Shown: piece by piece, positions 24,376-32,640 of the stretch
Layout of the letters: each line of letters begins with the position of its first letter
How positions within the stretch are numbered: position 1 is the stretch's first letter
From: an uncultured Rubrobacteraceae bacterium
GTDB lineage: Bacteria; Actinomycetota; Rubrobacteria; Rubrobacterales; Rubrobacteraceae
Direction: 5' to 3'
NCBI GenBank assembly: GCA_902806015.1
Contig: CADCUZ010000030.1
Span: 1 to 47,737 of the forward strand
Length of the DNA stretch: 47,737 bases
Program-made: the position numbers and the translations under genes
Notes under the pieces: model-generated
Told to the model about the DNA's origin: nothing
Databases searched by the model: none
The model's input: the letters and a program-made list of their open reading frames with translations, nothing else

Positions 24376-26718
24376 ATGTACAAAGAGATCTACGTCCCGG
24401 TCGATAACTCGGACTACTCTAACCAGGCGTGCGTCATCGGCGTCGACGTTGCGCGGCAGTTCGGGGGCAGGGTCGCGGGTTGCCACGCCTACGCCGCCAA
24501 GATGCACGACGTCCGCTTCCGCCAGATGGAGAGCGGTCTCCCGGAGGAGTTCCGCGACGAAGACGAGATGAAGCGGCAGCGCAAGATCCACGACCAGCTC
24601 ATCACCAAGGGGCTGGAGATAATCACCGACTCTTATATAGACGTCCTCGAGCCCCTCTGCGAGAAGCACGACGTCGAGCTCGTGCGCCGCTCCCTCGAAG
24701 GCAAAAACTTCAAGGTCATCGTAGAAGACGTCAACGACAACGACTTCGACCTCGTCGTGATAGGCGCTATGGGCATGGCAGCCGTCAAGGACACCGTGCT
24801 CGGCACCGTCACCGAGCGCGTCGTCCGCCGGCTCACCAAGGCCGACACCCTGATCGTCAAGGACCTCGACCGCTCGCCGTTCGAGCACATCGTTGTCGCC
24901 GTGGACGGCTCGGCCAAGTCGCTCGGCGGCCTCAAGCGGGCCATCGACCTCGCCCGCGAGTTCGGCGGGACGGTCGAGGCGATCTCGGTCTTCGACCCTT
25001 ACTTCCACTACGCTATGTTCCACTCCATCGCCGGCGTGCTTTCTAGCAAGGCCCAGAAGGTCTTCCGGTTCAAGGAGCAGGAGAAGCTGCACGAGGAGAT
25101 CATCGACAGCGGGCTCGCCAAGATCTACACCGCGCACCTGGAGGTCGCCAAAAAGATCGCCGAGGATGAGGGCGTCGAGCTCAAGACGACGCTCCTTGCC
25201 GGCAAGCCCTTCGAGCAGACCCTGAAGTACGTGAACGAGGTCAACCCGACCCTCGTGGTGATGGGGCGCATCGGCTACCACTCCGACGACGAGATGGACA
25301 TCGGCGGCAACACCGAGAACATGATGCGCTACCTGCCGACGAACGTGCTGATCGGCAACTACGAGTACCAGGCGCCTGACCTGTACACCGCAGAAGAGCA
25401 CATGACCTGGACCGACGAAGCGCTTCAGCGGCTCGACCGCATCCCCGGCTTCGTCGTGGGGATGGCGACTGGCGCGATCATCCGCTACGCCATCGAGAAG
25501 GGTTACACGGTGATAACTACCGGCGTCATCGACGAGGTCATCAAGAGCATCCTCCCCCCCGGCGCGATGGAGTCCATGCGCGCCATCGGCGACCAGATGC
25601 GCGAGGCCGAGGCCATGGGCGCAGAGAAGCCCATCGACTCCCTCTTCAAAGACTTCGACGAACGCACGGCGGACAAGGCGAACGGCAACGGTGCCAACGG
25701 TTCCGCCAACGGCAGGACCAACGTCCACGAGAACGGAAACGGCGAGGTCACGAAGGACGAGATCCTCGAGGCCGGCCGCGGCGGGTTCGGCAAGAGCGAG
25801 GACCAGGGCGACATAGCGGGCGTCTCCGCCGACGTGCAGGAGGAGATCCACCGCGTAGCCCAGGGTCAGGACCGCTTTGAGTGCGACGTCTGCCGCTACG
25901 TCGCGAAGGGCAAGCCGGCCAAGTGCCCGGTCTGCGGCTCAGGCCCGACCCACTTCCACGCCGTCGACGTCGAGATAGCCACCACGAGCGGCGACGAGAC
26001 CATGAACCTCTCTGAGGTCTACGACGGCCGCGAGCTCCACTGGACGGAGGACGCGACCGCCCTCCTCGACAGCCTGGAGGAGTGGCAGGAGAAGCGCCGC
26101 GTCCGGGCCCGCGTCGAGAAGAGCGCCCTCAAGAAGGGCTACACCACCATCACCCGCGAGTACGTCGAGCAGCAGTACCGCGAGGAGACCGGCCGCGAGG
26201 CCCCCCCGGTCAAGTCCGGCGGCTGCCCCGTGAGCCACGCCAAGCAGCAGGTCCAGGAGACCACCGGCGGCACCTGCCCCATCGACCACAGCGCCTTCCA
26301 GAGGGCAGGGAACCTGGTGCCCGAGGGTGGCTCGAAGGAGTTTAACTGGACCGAAGACGCCATCGCGCGCCTCGACCGGGCGCCCAAGGGCTTCATGCGC
26401 AACATCTCACGCAACATGACCGAGAAGCTCGCCCGCGAGCGCGGCGTCACGCACATAGACCTTCCCCTCGTCGAGGACTCCCTGAGCGGCGCCCGCACCA
26501 CGATGGAGGACGTTATAACCGGCAAGGTCTCCATCGCCGACCTCGCCCAAGACACCGGCGAGCCTATCGAGGCCGAGAACGGCGAGGCCCCGCACCCGCC
26601 CATGATCGTAACGATGGTCTGCGGCACCTGCGGCGAGGAGATGGAGGGCATACAGCCCCCCGAAGAGTGCCCCGTCTGCGGCGCCCCCGGTGAGGAGTTC
26701 GAGGCGAAGGAGGTCTAG
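24376..26718 (+). CDS. Universal stress / PCP_red / rubredoxin-like multidomain protein
   Basis: 780-residue cytosolic fusion. Order: UspA-like domain 1 (1-163); UspA-like domain 2 (169-333); PCP_red module 1 (from 343, MTWTDEALQRLDRIP); an N/G-rich linker (about 436-457); rubredoxin-like zinc/iron ribbon with C503, C506, C517, C520; PCP_red 2 (from 554, LHWTEDATALLD); a stretch with GCPVSH (C617) and TCPIDH (C634); PCP_red 3 (from 656, FNWTEDAIARLDR); second ribbon with C749, C752, C765, C768. PCP_red is the small C-terminal domain of light-independent protochlorophyllide reductase; USP domains bind nucleotides or respond to stress. The ribbons suggest electron transfer or metal binding, and a 2Fe-2S ferredoxin follows. 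Joint role in redox stress is inference. Confidence 0.9.
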   Translation: MYKEIYVPVDNSDYSNQACVIGVDVARQFGGRVAGCHAYAAKMHDVRFRQMESGLPEEFRDEDEMKRQRKIHDQLITKGLEIITDSYIDVLEPLCEKHDVELVRRSLEGKNFKVIVEDVNDNDFDLVVIGAMGMAAVKDTVLGTVTERVVRRLTKADTLIVKDLDRSPFEHIVVAVDGSAKSLGGLKRAIDLAREFGGTVEAISVFDPYFHYAMFHSIAGVLSSKAQKVFRFKEQEKLHEEIIDSGLAKIYTAHLEVAKKIAEDEGVELKTTLLAGKPFEQTLKYVNEVNPTLVVMGRIGYHSDDEMDIGGNTENMMRYLPTNVLIGNYEYQAPDLYTAEEHMTWTDEALQRLDRIPGFVVGMATGAIIRYAIEKGYTVITTGVIDEVIKSILPPGAMESMRAIGDQMREAEAMGAEKPIDSLFKDFDERTADKANGNGANGSANGRTNVHENGNGEVTKDEILEAGRGGFGKSEDQGDIAGVSADVQEEIHRVAQGQDRFECDVCRYVAKGKPAKCPVCGSGPTHFHAVDVEIATTSGDETMNLSEVYDGRELHWTEDATALLDSLEEWQEKRRVRARVEKSALKKGYTTITREYVEQQYREETGREAPPVKSGGCPVSHAKQQVQETTGGTCPIDHSAFQRAGNLVPEGGSKEFNWTEDAIARLDRAPKGFMRNISRNMTEKLARERGVTHIDLPLVEDSLSGARTTMEDVITGKVSIADLAQDTGEPIEAENGEAPHPPMIVTMVCGTCGEEMEGIQPPEECPVCGAPGEEFEAKEV

Positions 26719-26732
26719 AGGCATCAGGCTAC

Positions 26733-26763
26733 GGGTTTCAGGCATCAGGAAAAGCTGAAACCC
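26733..26763 (+). terminator. Perfect 9-bp hairpin after the fusion gene
   Basis: GGGTTTCAG (26733-26741), 13-base loop, CTGAAACCC (26755-26763). No T-run follows. The short repeat GGCATCAGG occurs before it and in its loop. Confidence 0.5.
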
Positions 26764-26770
26764 GCAACCC

Positions 26771-26809
26771 AATAGCTCCGGCTCCGCAGCGTTCGGTGCC
26801 GGGGCTATT
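26771..26809 (+). terminator. Second 12-bp hairpin ahead of the ferredoxin gene
   Basis: AATAGCTCCGGC (26771-26782) pairs with GCCGGGGCTATT (26798-26809), one G-U pair. It lies just before the ferredoxin ribosome site, so it is either a partial terminator or an mRNA processing/stabilising structure that sets different levels of the two products. Confidence 0.5.
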
Positions 26810-26824
26810 CTGCTAGGAGATAGC

Positions 26825-27094
26825 GTGGCGAAGAAGCACAAGGTTACTTTCAAGAAGAGCGGCCTCACCATAGAGATTGCCGAAGACGAGTACATACTCG
26901 AAGCCGCCGAGGACGCTGGCCTCACCCTCCCCTACGATTGCCGCAGCGGTACGTGCACGACGTGCATCCAGAGGTGCCTCGAAGGCGAGATCGACCAGGA
27001 CATGGCCTTTGCCATCGGCGACGAGGAGCTGGAGCAGGGGTTGCGCCTCATCTGCATTGGCAGTCCCCTCTCAGACGTGGTGCTCGACGCATAG
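26825..27094 (+). CDS. [2Fe-2S] plant-type ferredoxin
   Basis: 89-residue electron carrier. The four cluster ligands are visible: C39, C44, C47 (CRSGTCTTC) and C77 (LICIG). GTG start at 26825 with AGGAG six bases upstream. It lies 106 bases after the stress/PCP_red/rubredoxin fusion, separated by two hairpins, so it may supply electrons to it; partner enzymes elsewhere are equally possible. Confidence 0.93.
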   Translation: MAKKHKVTFKKSGLTIEIAEDEYILEAAEDAGLTLPYDCRSGTCTTCIQRCLEGEIDQDMAFAIGDEELEQGLRLICIGSPLSDVVLDA

Positions 27095-27129
27095 TGTGCT
27101 TGACTAACCATTGTCGTCCTCATGATGTT

Positions 27130-27316
27130 AGCCTTCACAGCATCAAGTTTGCTCAGCGGCCTCCCGAGGCCGGCCTTTATGGAGATCTCCCGGTTGCTCG
27201 CTGCGGAGAAGTACGGCCCGTTGTGGCCGTCGGCGATGATCTCTGCGCCCGGTTCGATAGCCTGCGGTCGTCGGAGATCCACCACAAGAAGGCTCCTAGC
27301 CGAGCAGCGCCCTCAC
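27130..27316 (-). pseudogene. VapC-type PIN toxin, decayed
   Basis: Reading three minus frames in turn gives a recognisable PIN protein start: VRALL (GTG at 27316) then stop; FLWWISDDRRLSNRA in a second frame; EIIADGHNGPYFSAAS and EISIKAGLGR in a third. The normal protein continues for another 70 residues with the distal acidic residues, which are absent. Inactive. Confidence 0.75.
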
Positions 27317-27412
27317 CGCTTGAAGACTTCCAGAACCTCCTCCGGCAATGGCGCTTCGAAGCCCCCGCCGGGCTACGAGGCAGCGCTGTTTCGGACCGTG
27401 ACGAAATCTAGA
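27313..27412 (-). pseudogene. VapB-type antitoxin C-terminal remnant
   Basis: The minus frame has TAG, then GGGFEAPLPEEVLEVFKR and a TGA that overlaps the toxin GTG by four bases (GTGA), the normal VapBC arrangement. The DNA-binding N-terminal half is not recognisable. Between here and 27610 nothing else is supported. Confidence 0.55.
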
Positions 27413-27610
27413 GTGCTCTCGCTCGGAGACCGGGCCTGCCTTGCCGAAGGTCATCGTGGCGAGGGTCAGCGACGAGACCAACAGCCTGAGCGACCGAGAG
27501 GCCGATACTACATGAATTCCTTTGAGATCTAGCCCCCGAGGTAAGCGCTAGCTACACACGAGGGGCCGCCGACGCCAGGGCGAGAACACCCGGGAGGTTC
27601 GTGCACTGGA

Positions 27611-27616
27611 TATACT
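27611..27616 (+). promoter_or_regulatory. -10 element, leaderless layout
   Basis: TATACT ending six bases before the GTG at 27623. Confidence 0.55.
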
Positions 27617-27622
27617 TGGCGG

Positions 27623-29005
27623 GTGCCAGAGCTGACGGAGGACACGCTGATCGTATTCGTCTCGGACTCCCACATCGGGGGAGACCCGGGGTGCGACGGG
27701 TTCGAGTCGCCCGCAGAGCTTGAGGCGCTCTTCGAGGAGCTGGCGGCGTTGGAGCGGCCCGTCGAGCTGGTCCTCGCCGGGGACTTTTTCGACTTTTTGC
27801 AGATAGGCGAGGTGCCGGAGGGGACGGACCGGGCCTCGCTGACCGTGTCGCGCGCCGAGTACCTGGGCCTCTTCGACGCACTCGGACGCCTGCGGGCCGG
27901 GGGTGGCAAGAGGGTGGTCTACCTGCCTGGCAACCACGACGCCGAAGCGTGGTGGAACCCGGGGATCCAGGAGACCCTGAAGGCCGCCGGGCTGGTGGAC
28001 GAGTTCGCCTACAGCTACTTGGCGTCGATAAACGTCGGCGGCGAGCGGCGCGTCGTCTACTGCGAGCACGGCAACCAGTTGGACCCGGTGAACGTCGTAG
28101 AGGACTACTCGGATAGCCTGGACACGCCCCTCGGCCACCACGTGGTCATGGATTTTACTCGGCGCGTCGCGCCCTACGGCGAGGTGTCCCCCGGCCTCGA
28201 CCTCTCCGAGATAAAGATGGTCTACCCGCTCGTGGCGATACCGGGTTGGGTCGCCGGCCGCTACTTCTACGACTTCGTCGGGAAGGTGGTGGCCTACCTG
28301 CTCCTGCCCCTGCTATTGGCCTACGCGCTCTACCGGATCGCCGCTTACCTGCTGGCCCTTTCCCGAGGCGGCCGGTCGGGGTTCTTCGGGTCGTCCCGCG
28401 AGCTGCCCCGAATACACGAGCTCTTCCTGGACGTCGCGCTGTTCGGGCTCGTGATCCTGCTCGTCTTCGCGGTCTTTTTTTTCGTCATCCGGCACGTGGT
28501 GCGTAGGACCCTGAACGCGGTAGGCCCCGGAAGAGGGAGGAGGGACACCGACTCGCCCGCGGGCCCGGGTTACTCGCCCGCGGAGGCTTCTCAGAAGAAG
28601 GTCGAGGAGATCCTGAAGGGGGAAGCACGGCCGCCGATGGCGCCCTCCCTGAACCCCACCACCGTGGACATCTTCGTTTCCGGGCACACGCACCTGCCGT
28701 CCCTCTCCGAGATCGAGAGGCCCAACGGGCGGCGCTGCGTGCTGGTCAACTCCGGATGCTGGCTGCGCCAGTTGCGCCCGGTCTCACCGCGCATAAAGGG
28801 CCCGCCGGTCTTCGTGTCGCGGTTCGTGCTGACCCACGTACGCGTGCTGGCGGAGGGCGGGGCCCTGCGCGCGGAGCTGTGGGAGCAGCCCAAGCCCGCG
28901 CCTCAGAGCCTTGGCCGGCTGGAGCGCCTGCTCTCCTGGGGCCGCAGGCCGCCACAGCCGGCCCCGGGCGCCAAGGCCCGCCTGTTGGTGTCCTCTACCC
29001 TCTAG
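27623..29005 (+). CDS. Metallophosphoesterase with inserted membrane hairpin
   Basis: 460-residue calcineurin-like phosphoesterase. Metal ligands: D15-x-H17, D54 in GDFFDF, N104-H105 in GNHDAE, a CEHGNQ histidine near 150, and H355-x-H357 in GHTH. Between the CEHGNQ and GHTH motifs sit two hydrophobic segments (about 221-247 and 270-291), so the catalytic domain is split by a membrane hairpin, with the active site probably on the cytosolic face. Related proteins act on nucleotides or lipid intermediates; the substrate is unknown. GTG start is set by the -10 box directly upstream. Confidence 0.87.
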   Translation: MPELTEDTLIVFVSDSHIGGDPGCDGFESPAELEALFEELAALERPVELVLAGDFFDFLQIGEVPEGTDRASLTVSRAEYLGLFDALGRLRAGGGKRVVYLPGNHDAEAWWNPGIQETLKAAGLVDEFAYSYLASINVGGERRVVYCEHGNQLDPVNVVEDYSDSLDTPLGHHVVMDFTRRVAPYGEVSPGLDLSEIKMVYPLVAIPGWVAGRYFYDFVGKVVAYLLLPLLLAYALYRIAAYLLALSRGGRSGFFGSSRELPRIHELFLDVALFGLVILLVFAVFFFVIRHVVRRTLNAVGPGRGRRDTDSPAGPGYSPAEASQKKVEEILKGEARPPMAPSLNPTTVDIFVSGHTHLPSLSEIERPNGRRCVLVNSGCWLRQLRPVSPRIKGPPVFVSRFVLTHVRVLAEGGALRAELWEQPKPAPQSLGRLERLLSWGRRPPQPAPGAKARLLVSSTL

Positions 29006-29440
29006 GGGCGTAGGAGCCCGACGCGGACGCGAGGCGGATGTGGGAATATCTCCTCTCGGGCTTCAGGTCGAAGACTACCGTGTCGGAGCGGCGGTCTCCG
29101 GAGAGGAACCTGAGGAGCAGAATCACGGCGAGCCCGCCGCCTACCGCCAGCGGGACTGCGGGTTCTGTTTTGCGGACTCGGTGGTCCTCGCGCCGGTGTA
29201 GCGGACCGCGGAGGTAGCGCGGGTCCTACCTTGAGCCTTGATCTTCTCGGGGTCGAGTCTCTCCTGGATGGCGTCTATGGTCTCGGCAACCTCGGCGCGG
29301 GTCTGCTCGATCTCCGCCCGCGCCGCCTCGACCTCGTCTGCGGGCCCTTCCGACCTCATCCCGGGTGCTTCGGTGGGCGGGGCCTCGTCGTTCGGGACGC
29401 GCCTTCTTACGTTTACCCGCCGGGCTGATTCTCCAGCCAT
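28995..29440 (-). pseudogene. DUF3618 membrane protein, frameshifted
   Basis: N-terminal half is intact from ATG 29440: EVEAARAEIEQTRAEVAETI with RLDPEKIK, the DUF3618 signature. At about 29157-29162 two extra bases shift the frame to an early stop; without them it continues NPVPLAVGGGLAVILLLRFL, the expected membrane helix, to a stop at 28995. A truncated soluble product of 99 residues could still be made. It normally pairs with the holin-like gene upstream. Confidence 0.7.
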
Positions 29441-29696
29441 TCCCCATTCTCCTTAAAAAGCTCTACCGTCTTCCGCGGGGCGGGGCCTTCCCGACGGAGT
29501 GCGTTGGCGCCTTTGACGGCCAGGAGCGCGCCGACGGCGGCCATCACGGCCCCCACGATCAGGACCGAGGGCCAGTAGGGTGTGACGAGCCCGAGCAGCA
29601 AGACGATCCCCGCCACTAGCGCGAGCACCCCGGTGCACGCCACGACGCCCACGAGGACCAAAAACCCCAGGTTTTTGCCGACCCGGGAGGCCTTCT
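29413..29696 (-). pseudogene. Phage-holin-family (DUF1469-like) protein, 5' truncated
   Basis: The product reads KASRVGKNLGFLVLVGVVAC, two membrane helices and the typical tail APRKTVELFKENGEWL. The N-terminal part is missing: the frame runs into a stop about 25 bases beyond 29696 and no good start precedes the conserved region; a TTG at 29661 could yield 82 residues. The missing end coincides with the broken start of the TRIC gene. Its 3' end overlaps the DUF3618 start. Confidence 0.65.
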
Positions 29697-30159
29697 GGAT
29701 AGCAGACCCGACCTACCTGCTCATCAGCGTCCTCGCCGCCGCGACCCTCGCCTACGCCCGTTTCCTGCGCCCCATCGATACTTCCTCCTCGCCCCGGACG
29801 CCTTCGAGCTCGCCGCCTTCACGTTCATCGGGCGAGAGCGGCCTATGAGGTTGGTGTCCCCGCCCCGATAGTCGTGCTGATGCGTAGCATAACCGGCGTC
29901 GTCGGGGGATAAGCGCGACGTGCTCTGCAATGAGGTACCCCTAATCCTGCGGCGCGAGATCTACGCCACCGCCGCCGTAGCCGGCGCCATCGTTTTCGTG
30001 CTACTTACCAACGCCCGCATCGGCGGTACCTCCGTAGCCCTGCTGACCGGCGCCACCGCCTTCCTCTTGCGCCTCACGGCCCCCCGCCTCGACCCGCACA
30101 CCCCGAACCCCGGCCCCAGGGACGAAGAACGCCCGCCTTCACCGAACAAAGCCCGCTAG
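29697..30159 (+). pseudogene. TRIC/YadS-type cation channel, truncated and frameshifted
   Basis: Reads IADPTYLLISVLAAATLAYA, then (shifted) LLAPDAFELAAFTFIG, then (shifted) AYEVGVPAPIVVLMRSITGV, and finally EVPLILRREIYATAAVAGAI with the remaining helix in an open frame from 29920. This is the second half of a trimeric intracellular cation channel (UPF0126) protein; the first half is missing. The last 80 codons remain open and overlap the 3' end of the glycosylase gene. Confidence 0.75.
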
Positions 30160-30636
30160 AGCCCTGTAGTGCTCGACCAACTCCTCAAAGCGCATCCGGT
30201 TGAGGCCTGAGGGCGAGGGCACGACGATGTCCACCACGCCCGGCACGGCGGGCTCAGGCTGCACGCCCCACCCGACCTTCGAGGTGGCCCGGAACCACTT
30301 GTAGACGCCGATGCCCGTGTAGGCCACGGCGAGGGGTCTGTAGCGTTGCAGCGTCGCGCGCAGCGCCTCGGCGCCGGCCCGGATCTCCCCCCGCGAGAGC
30401 TCGTCGGCCCTGCGCGTCGGGCGGAGACAGAGGTTGGTGAAGCCGATGCCCTCGTCGAGCAACGCCTCGTCTTCTTCCGGCTTACGCAGACGGTCGGTGA
30501 TCCCGGCGGCGTGAAGGACGCGCCAGAAGCGGTTGCCGGGGTGGGCGTAATGGTGGCCCGTCACCCCGGACCTGAGCGATGGGTTGTACCCGCAGAAGAG
30601 GAGCCTCAAGTTCGGGCGGAGAAGGTCCGTCGCCAC
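30139..30636 (-). CDS. mug: Mismatch-specific uracil/thymine-DNA glycosylase
   Basis: 165-residue base-excision repair enzyme of the MUG/TDG group, removing U or T opposite G. Motif 1 is FCGYNPSL with N18 (GINPG in MUG), the substrate loop YAHPGNRFW follows, and motif 2 is PSPSGLNRM. Length matches the family. The GTG start at 30636 lacks a strong ribosome site. Its 3' end overlaps the TRIC remnant on the other strand. Confidence 0.9.
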   Translation of the reverse strand: MATDLLRPNLRLLFCGYNPSLRSGVTGHHYAHPGNRFWRVLHAAGITDRLRKPEEDEALLDEGIGFTNLCLRPTRRADELSRGEIRAGAEALRATLQRYRPLAVAYTGIGVYKWFRATSKVGWGVQPEPAVPGVVDIVVPSPSGLNRMRFEELVEHYRALAGFVR

Positions 30637-30651
30637 GGCGCCGGGCGGGGC

Positions 30652-31467
30652 CTACCTCTCCTCGCGGCGCCTGCGCCGACGGACGCGGCGCTGCTCGGCC
30701 TCGGAGACGGGCTCGTGGTCTATCTCCCGCGTCCTGTCGTCCGTCTTGGCCACCGCGTCGTCCTCGGCCCGGGTCGTCCCGGCGTCCTCGCTTCCGGTCG
30801 CCGCGGCGGCCTGGTCCGTAGGCGTACTCTCGTCGCCGGTGCGCAGCCTGCGGGTCTCGTTCTCTTCGAGGGGTGTGCCCTCGGCGCGGACCTCTTCCTC
30901 GGGGACCGGGCCGCTGCTGCCCTCCGTGTAGGTCCGGCTGCTCGGCTCCACGGGGGTGGTCTCGCGCTCGGAGGCGCCGGGGCGCAGTTCCCTGCGGGGC
31001 ATCGTACGTGTCTCGACGGCCGATCCGGCCCCAGAGCCCGCGCCGGCCCCCTGCCCACTCCCGTTACCGGCGTCCCGGCTATCCTCCGGGAGGATAACGT
31101 CGGCTATGGTCACGTTCAGTTCGGTGACCTTCAGGCCCGTCATGTTCTGGACACGTTCTGCGATCTTCTGGCGCACCTCGCCGACGGTGCCGAGGATGTT
31201 CTTGCCGTAGTCTATGCCCATCTTGAGGTCTATGGCCGCCTCGATGGATCCCACCTCGACGCTCACCCCGCGGGTGGAGTTCTCTGAGCCCGTTATCCCT
31301 TCGAGCAGGCCGCCGGCCGACCGGGAGGCGCCGCCGCCCATGTGGACGCCCTCCACGTCCCCGGCCGCCATGCCCGCGATCTTGGAGACGACCGTATCCT
31401 TAATAGTGGTCACGCCGCGGTCGGTCCGCAGCGGGCTCTCCTTCTGCCTCTGCTCTGCCTCGGTCAT
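30652..31467 (-). CDS. Asp23/Gls24 envelope-stress protein with long acidic tail
   Basis: 271 residues. The Asp23 domain spans about 15-135 (TTIKDTVVSKIAGMAAGDVEG, MGIDYGKNILGT, VRQKIAERVQNMTGL). The rest is a disordered tail rich in E, T, S and G that ends in an arginine cluster. Family members are abundant, often membrane-anchored through AmaP, and linked to cell-wall stress. ATG at 31467 has GGAGGAG upstream; a second ATG at 31539 with GGGAGG is an alternative. The tail length is unusual. Confidence 0.85.
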   Translation of the reverse strand: MTEAEQRQKESPLRTDRGVTTIKDTVVSKIAGMAAGDVEGVHMGGGASRSAGGLLEGITGSENSTRGVSVEVGSIEAAIDLKMGIDYGKNILGTVGEVRQKIAERVQNMTGLKVTELNVTIADVILPEDSRDAGNGSGQGAGAGSGAGSAVETRTMPRRELRPGASERETTPVEPSSRTYTEGSSGPVPEEEVRAEGTPLEENETRRLRTGDESTPTDQAAAATGSEDAGTTRAEDDAVAKTDDRTREIDHEPVSEAEQRRVRRRRRREER

Positions 31468-31549
31468 CTCTCGTTCTCCTCCGTCGCCGGCTCCAAGGGA
31501 CATTCTAGATGTTTCCCCAAACGTTTCCCAAGCAACCATCCGGGCCTCC

Positions 31550-31663
31550 CTAATTGTGGCCCTGTCCGTTGGCCTCTCTCGGTTTCGCGGAGACAACGAG
31601 GACCAGGATCAGGGGCACGGCCAGCGAGAGGAAGGCGTCGCTGTACCAGACGTCCGCCCCCAC
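31550..31663 (-). CDS. Possible 37-residue single-helix protein
   Basis: Minus frame from GTG 31663 gives WYSDAFLSLAVPLILVLVV as one membrane helix and a charged tail. It stops just before the ribosome site of the Asp23 gene, so it could be its small operon partner. No clear ribosome site; speculative. Confidence 0.3.
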   Translation of the reverse strand: MGADVWYSDAFLSLAVPLILVLVVSAKPREANGQGHN

Positions 31664-31721
31664 ATGAAAGGTGTTCAGGGGTTCCGACGCCCCGGAGCGC
31701 GGCGGCGACGGCGGAGCACGA

Positions 31722-31750
31722 TTGAAACCGTTTACCGCGGTCCCTATACT
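31722..31750 (+). promoter_or_regulatory. Promoter of the amino-acid ABC transporter operon
   Basis: TTGAAA, 17-base spacer, TATACT (31745-31750); start near 31757. Confidence 0.75.
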
Positions 31751-31808
31751 GCCTGCTCCCAGGATAGAGACAGAATCTCAATTTTTTGGAGATGATCGGA
31801 GTCGGCGC

Positions 31809-32639
31809 GTGAGAGATCGGATGGTGCTGGCCGGTTTGGTGGCCGCGGGCCTGTTCCTGGCCGGCTGCGGCGGAGCAGGCGGGGGGCCTTCCTCTGAGGG
31901 CCAGGCCTCCTGTAACCCCGAAAAACCGCCGCTCTTCGAGAGCGGCACGCTGACGGTCGCGACGGACAAGCCCGCCTACCCGCCGTGGTTCAAGGGCGAC
32001 CCCGAGAGTTATGGGGGTTTTGAGGGAGAGGTTGCCGGCGAGGTGGCAAAGCGCATGGACCTCCCTATAAAGTGGGTGGTGGAGCCGTTCAACAAATCTT
32101 ACGCGCCCGGCGCCAAGGACTACGACTTCGACATTAACCAGATCACCATCACCCCCGAGCGCGAGCGGGTAGTGGACTTCTCCGACGGCTACTTCGACAA
32201 TGCCCAGGGCGTCTTGGTCATCAAAGGCTCGCCCGCCGCCGACGCCAAAAGCCTCTCCGACCTCAAAGACGATCGCCTGGGGGCCCAGGTCGGCACCACC
32301 GCGCTCGACTTCGTCAACACGACCATCAAGCCCGAAGAGCAGCCTAAGGTCTACGACTCGACCAACGATGCCAGGAGCGCGCTCGAGGGCGGCCAGATCG
32401 ACGCCTTCGTCACCGACCTCGTGACCACGGTCTACCTGCGCGACATCGAGATAGAGGACTCGGCCGTGATCGGCCAGTACCCGGAGAACGAGGAGTTCGG
32501 GATGCTCTTCGAGAAAGGCAACCCTCTCGTCGGCTGCGTGAACCAGGTGCTCGGCGAGATGAAGGAGGACGGGACCCTAAAGAAGCTTCGCAACGAACAC
32601 CTCCAGCAGTACCTGGAAGTCCCCACCCTAGAGAAGTAG
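31809..32639 (+). CDS. Amino-acid ABC transporter substrate-binding lipoprotein
   Basis: 276-residue lipoprotein that captures a polar amino acid outside the cell. Signal peptide with lipobox LAGC (C20); SBP_bac_3 domain from about 45: LTVATDKPAYPPW, DYDFDINQITITPERERVVDFS, YFDNAQGVLV and GGQIDAFVTDL. GTG at 31809 has GGAG seven bases upstream; ATG at 31821 is an alternative. First gene of a three-gene uptake operon. Confidence 0.92.
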   Translation: MRDRMVLAGLVAAGLFLAGCGGAGGGPSSEGQASCNPEKPPLFESGTLTVATDKPAYPPWFKGDPESYGGFEGEVAGEVAKRMDLPIKWVVEPFNKSYAPGAKDYDFDINQITITPERERVVDFSDGYFDNAQGVLVIKGSPAADAKSLSDLKDDRLGAQVGTTALDFVNTTIKPEEQPKVYDSTNDARSALEGGQIDAFVTDLVTTVYLRDIEIEDSAVIGQYPENEEFGMLFEKGNPLVGCVNQVLGEMKEDGTLKKLRNEHLQQYLEVPTLEK

Positions 32640-32640
32640 C

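Noticed and set aside
27695..27712. GGGTTCGAGTC, the T-arm signature of a tRNA
   Set aside because: It lies inside the phosphoesterase coding frame and no acceptor, D or anticodon stem can be built around it.
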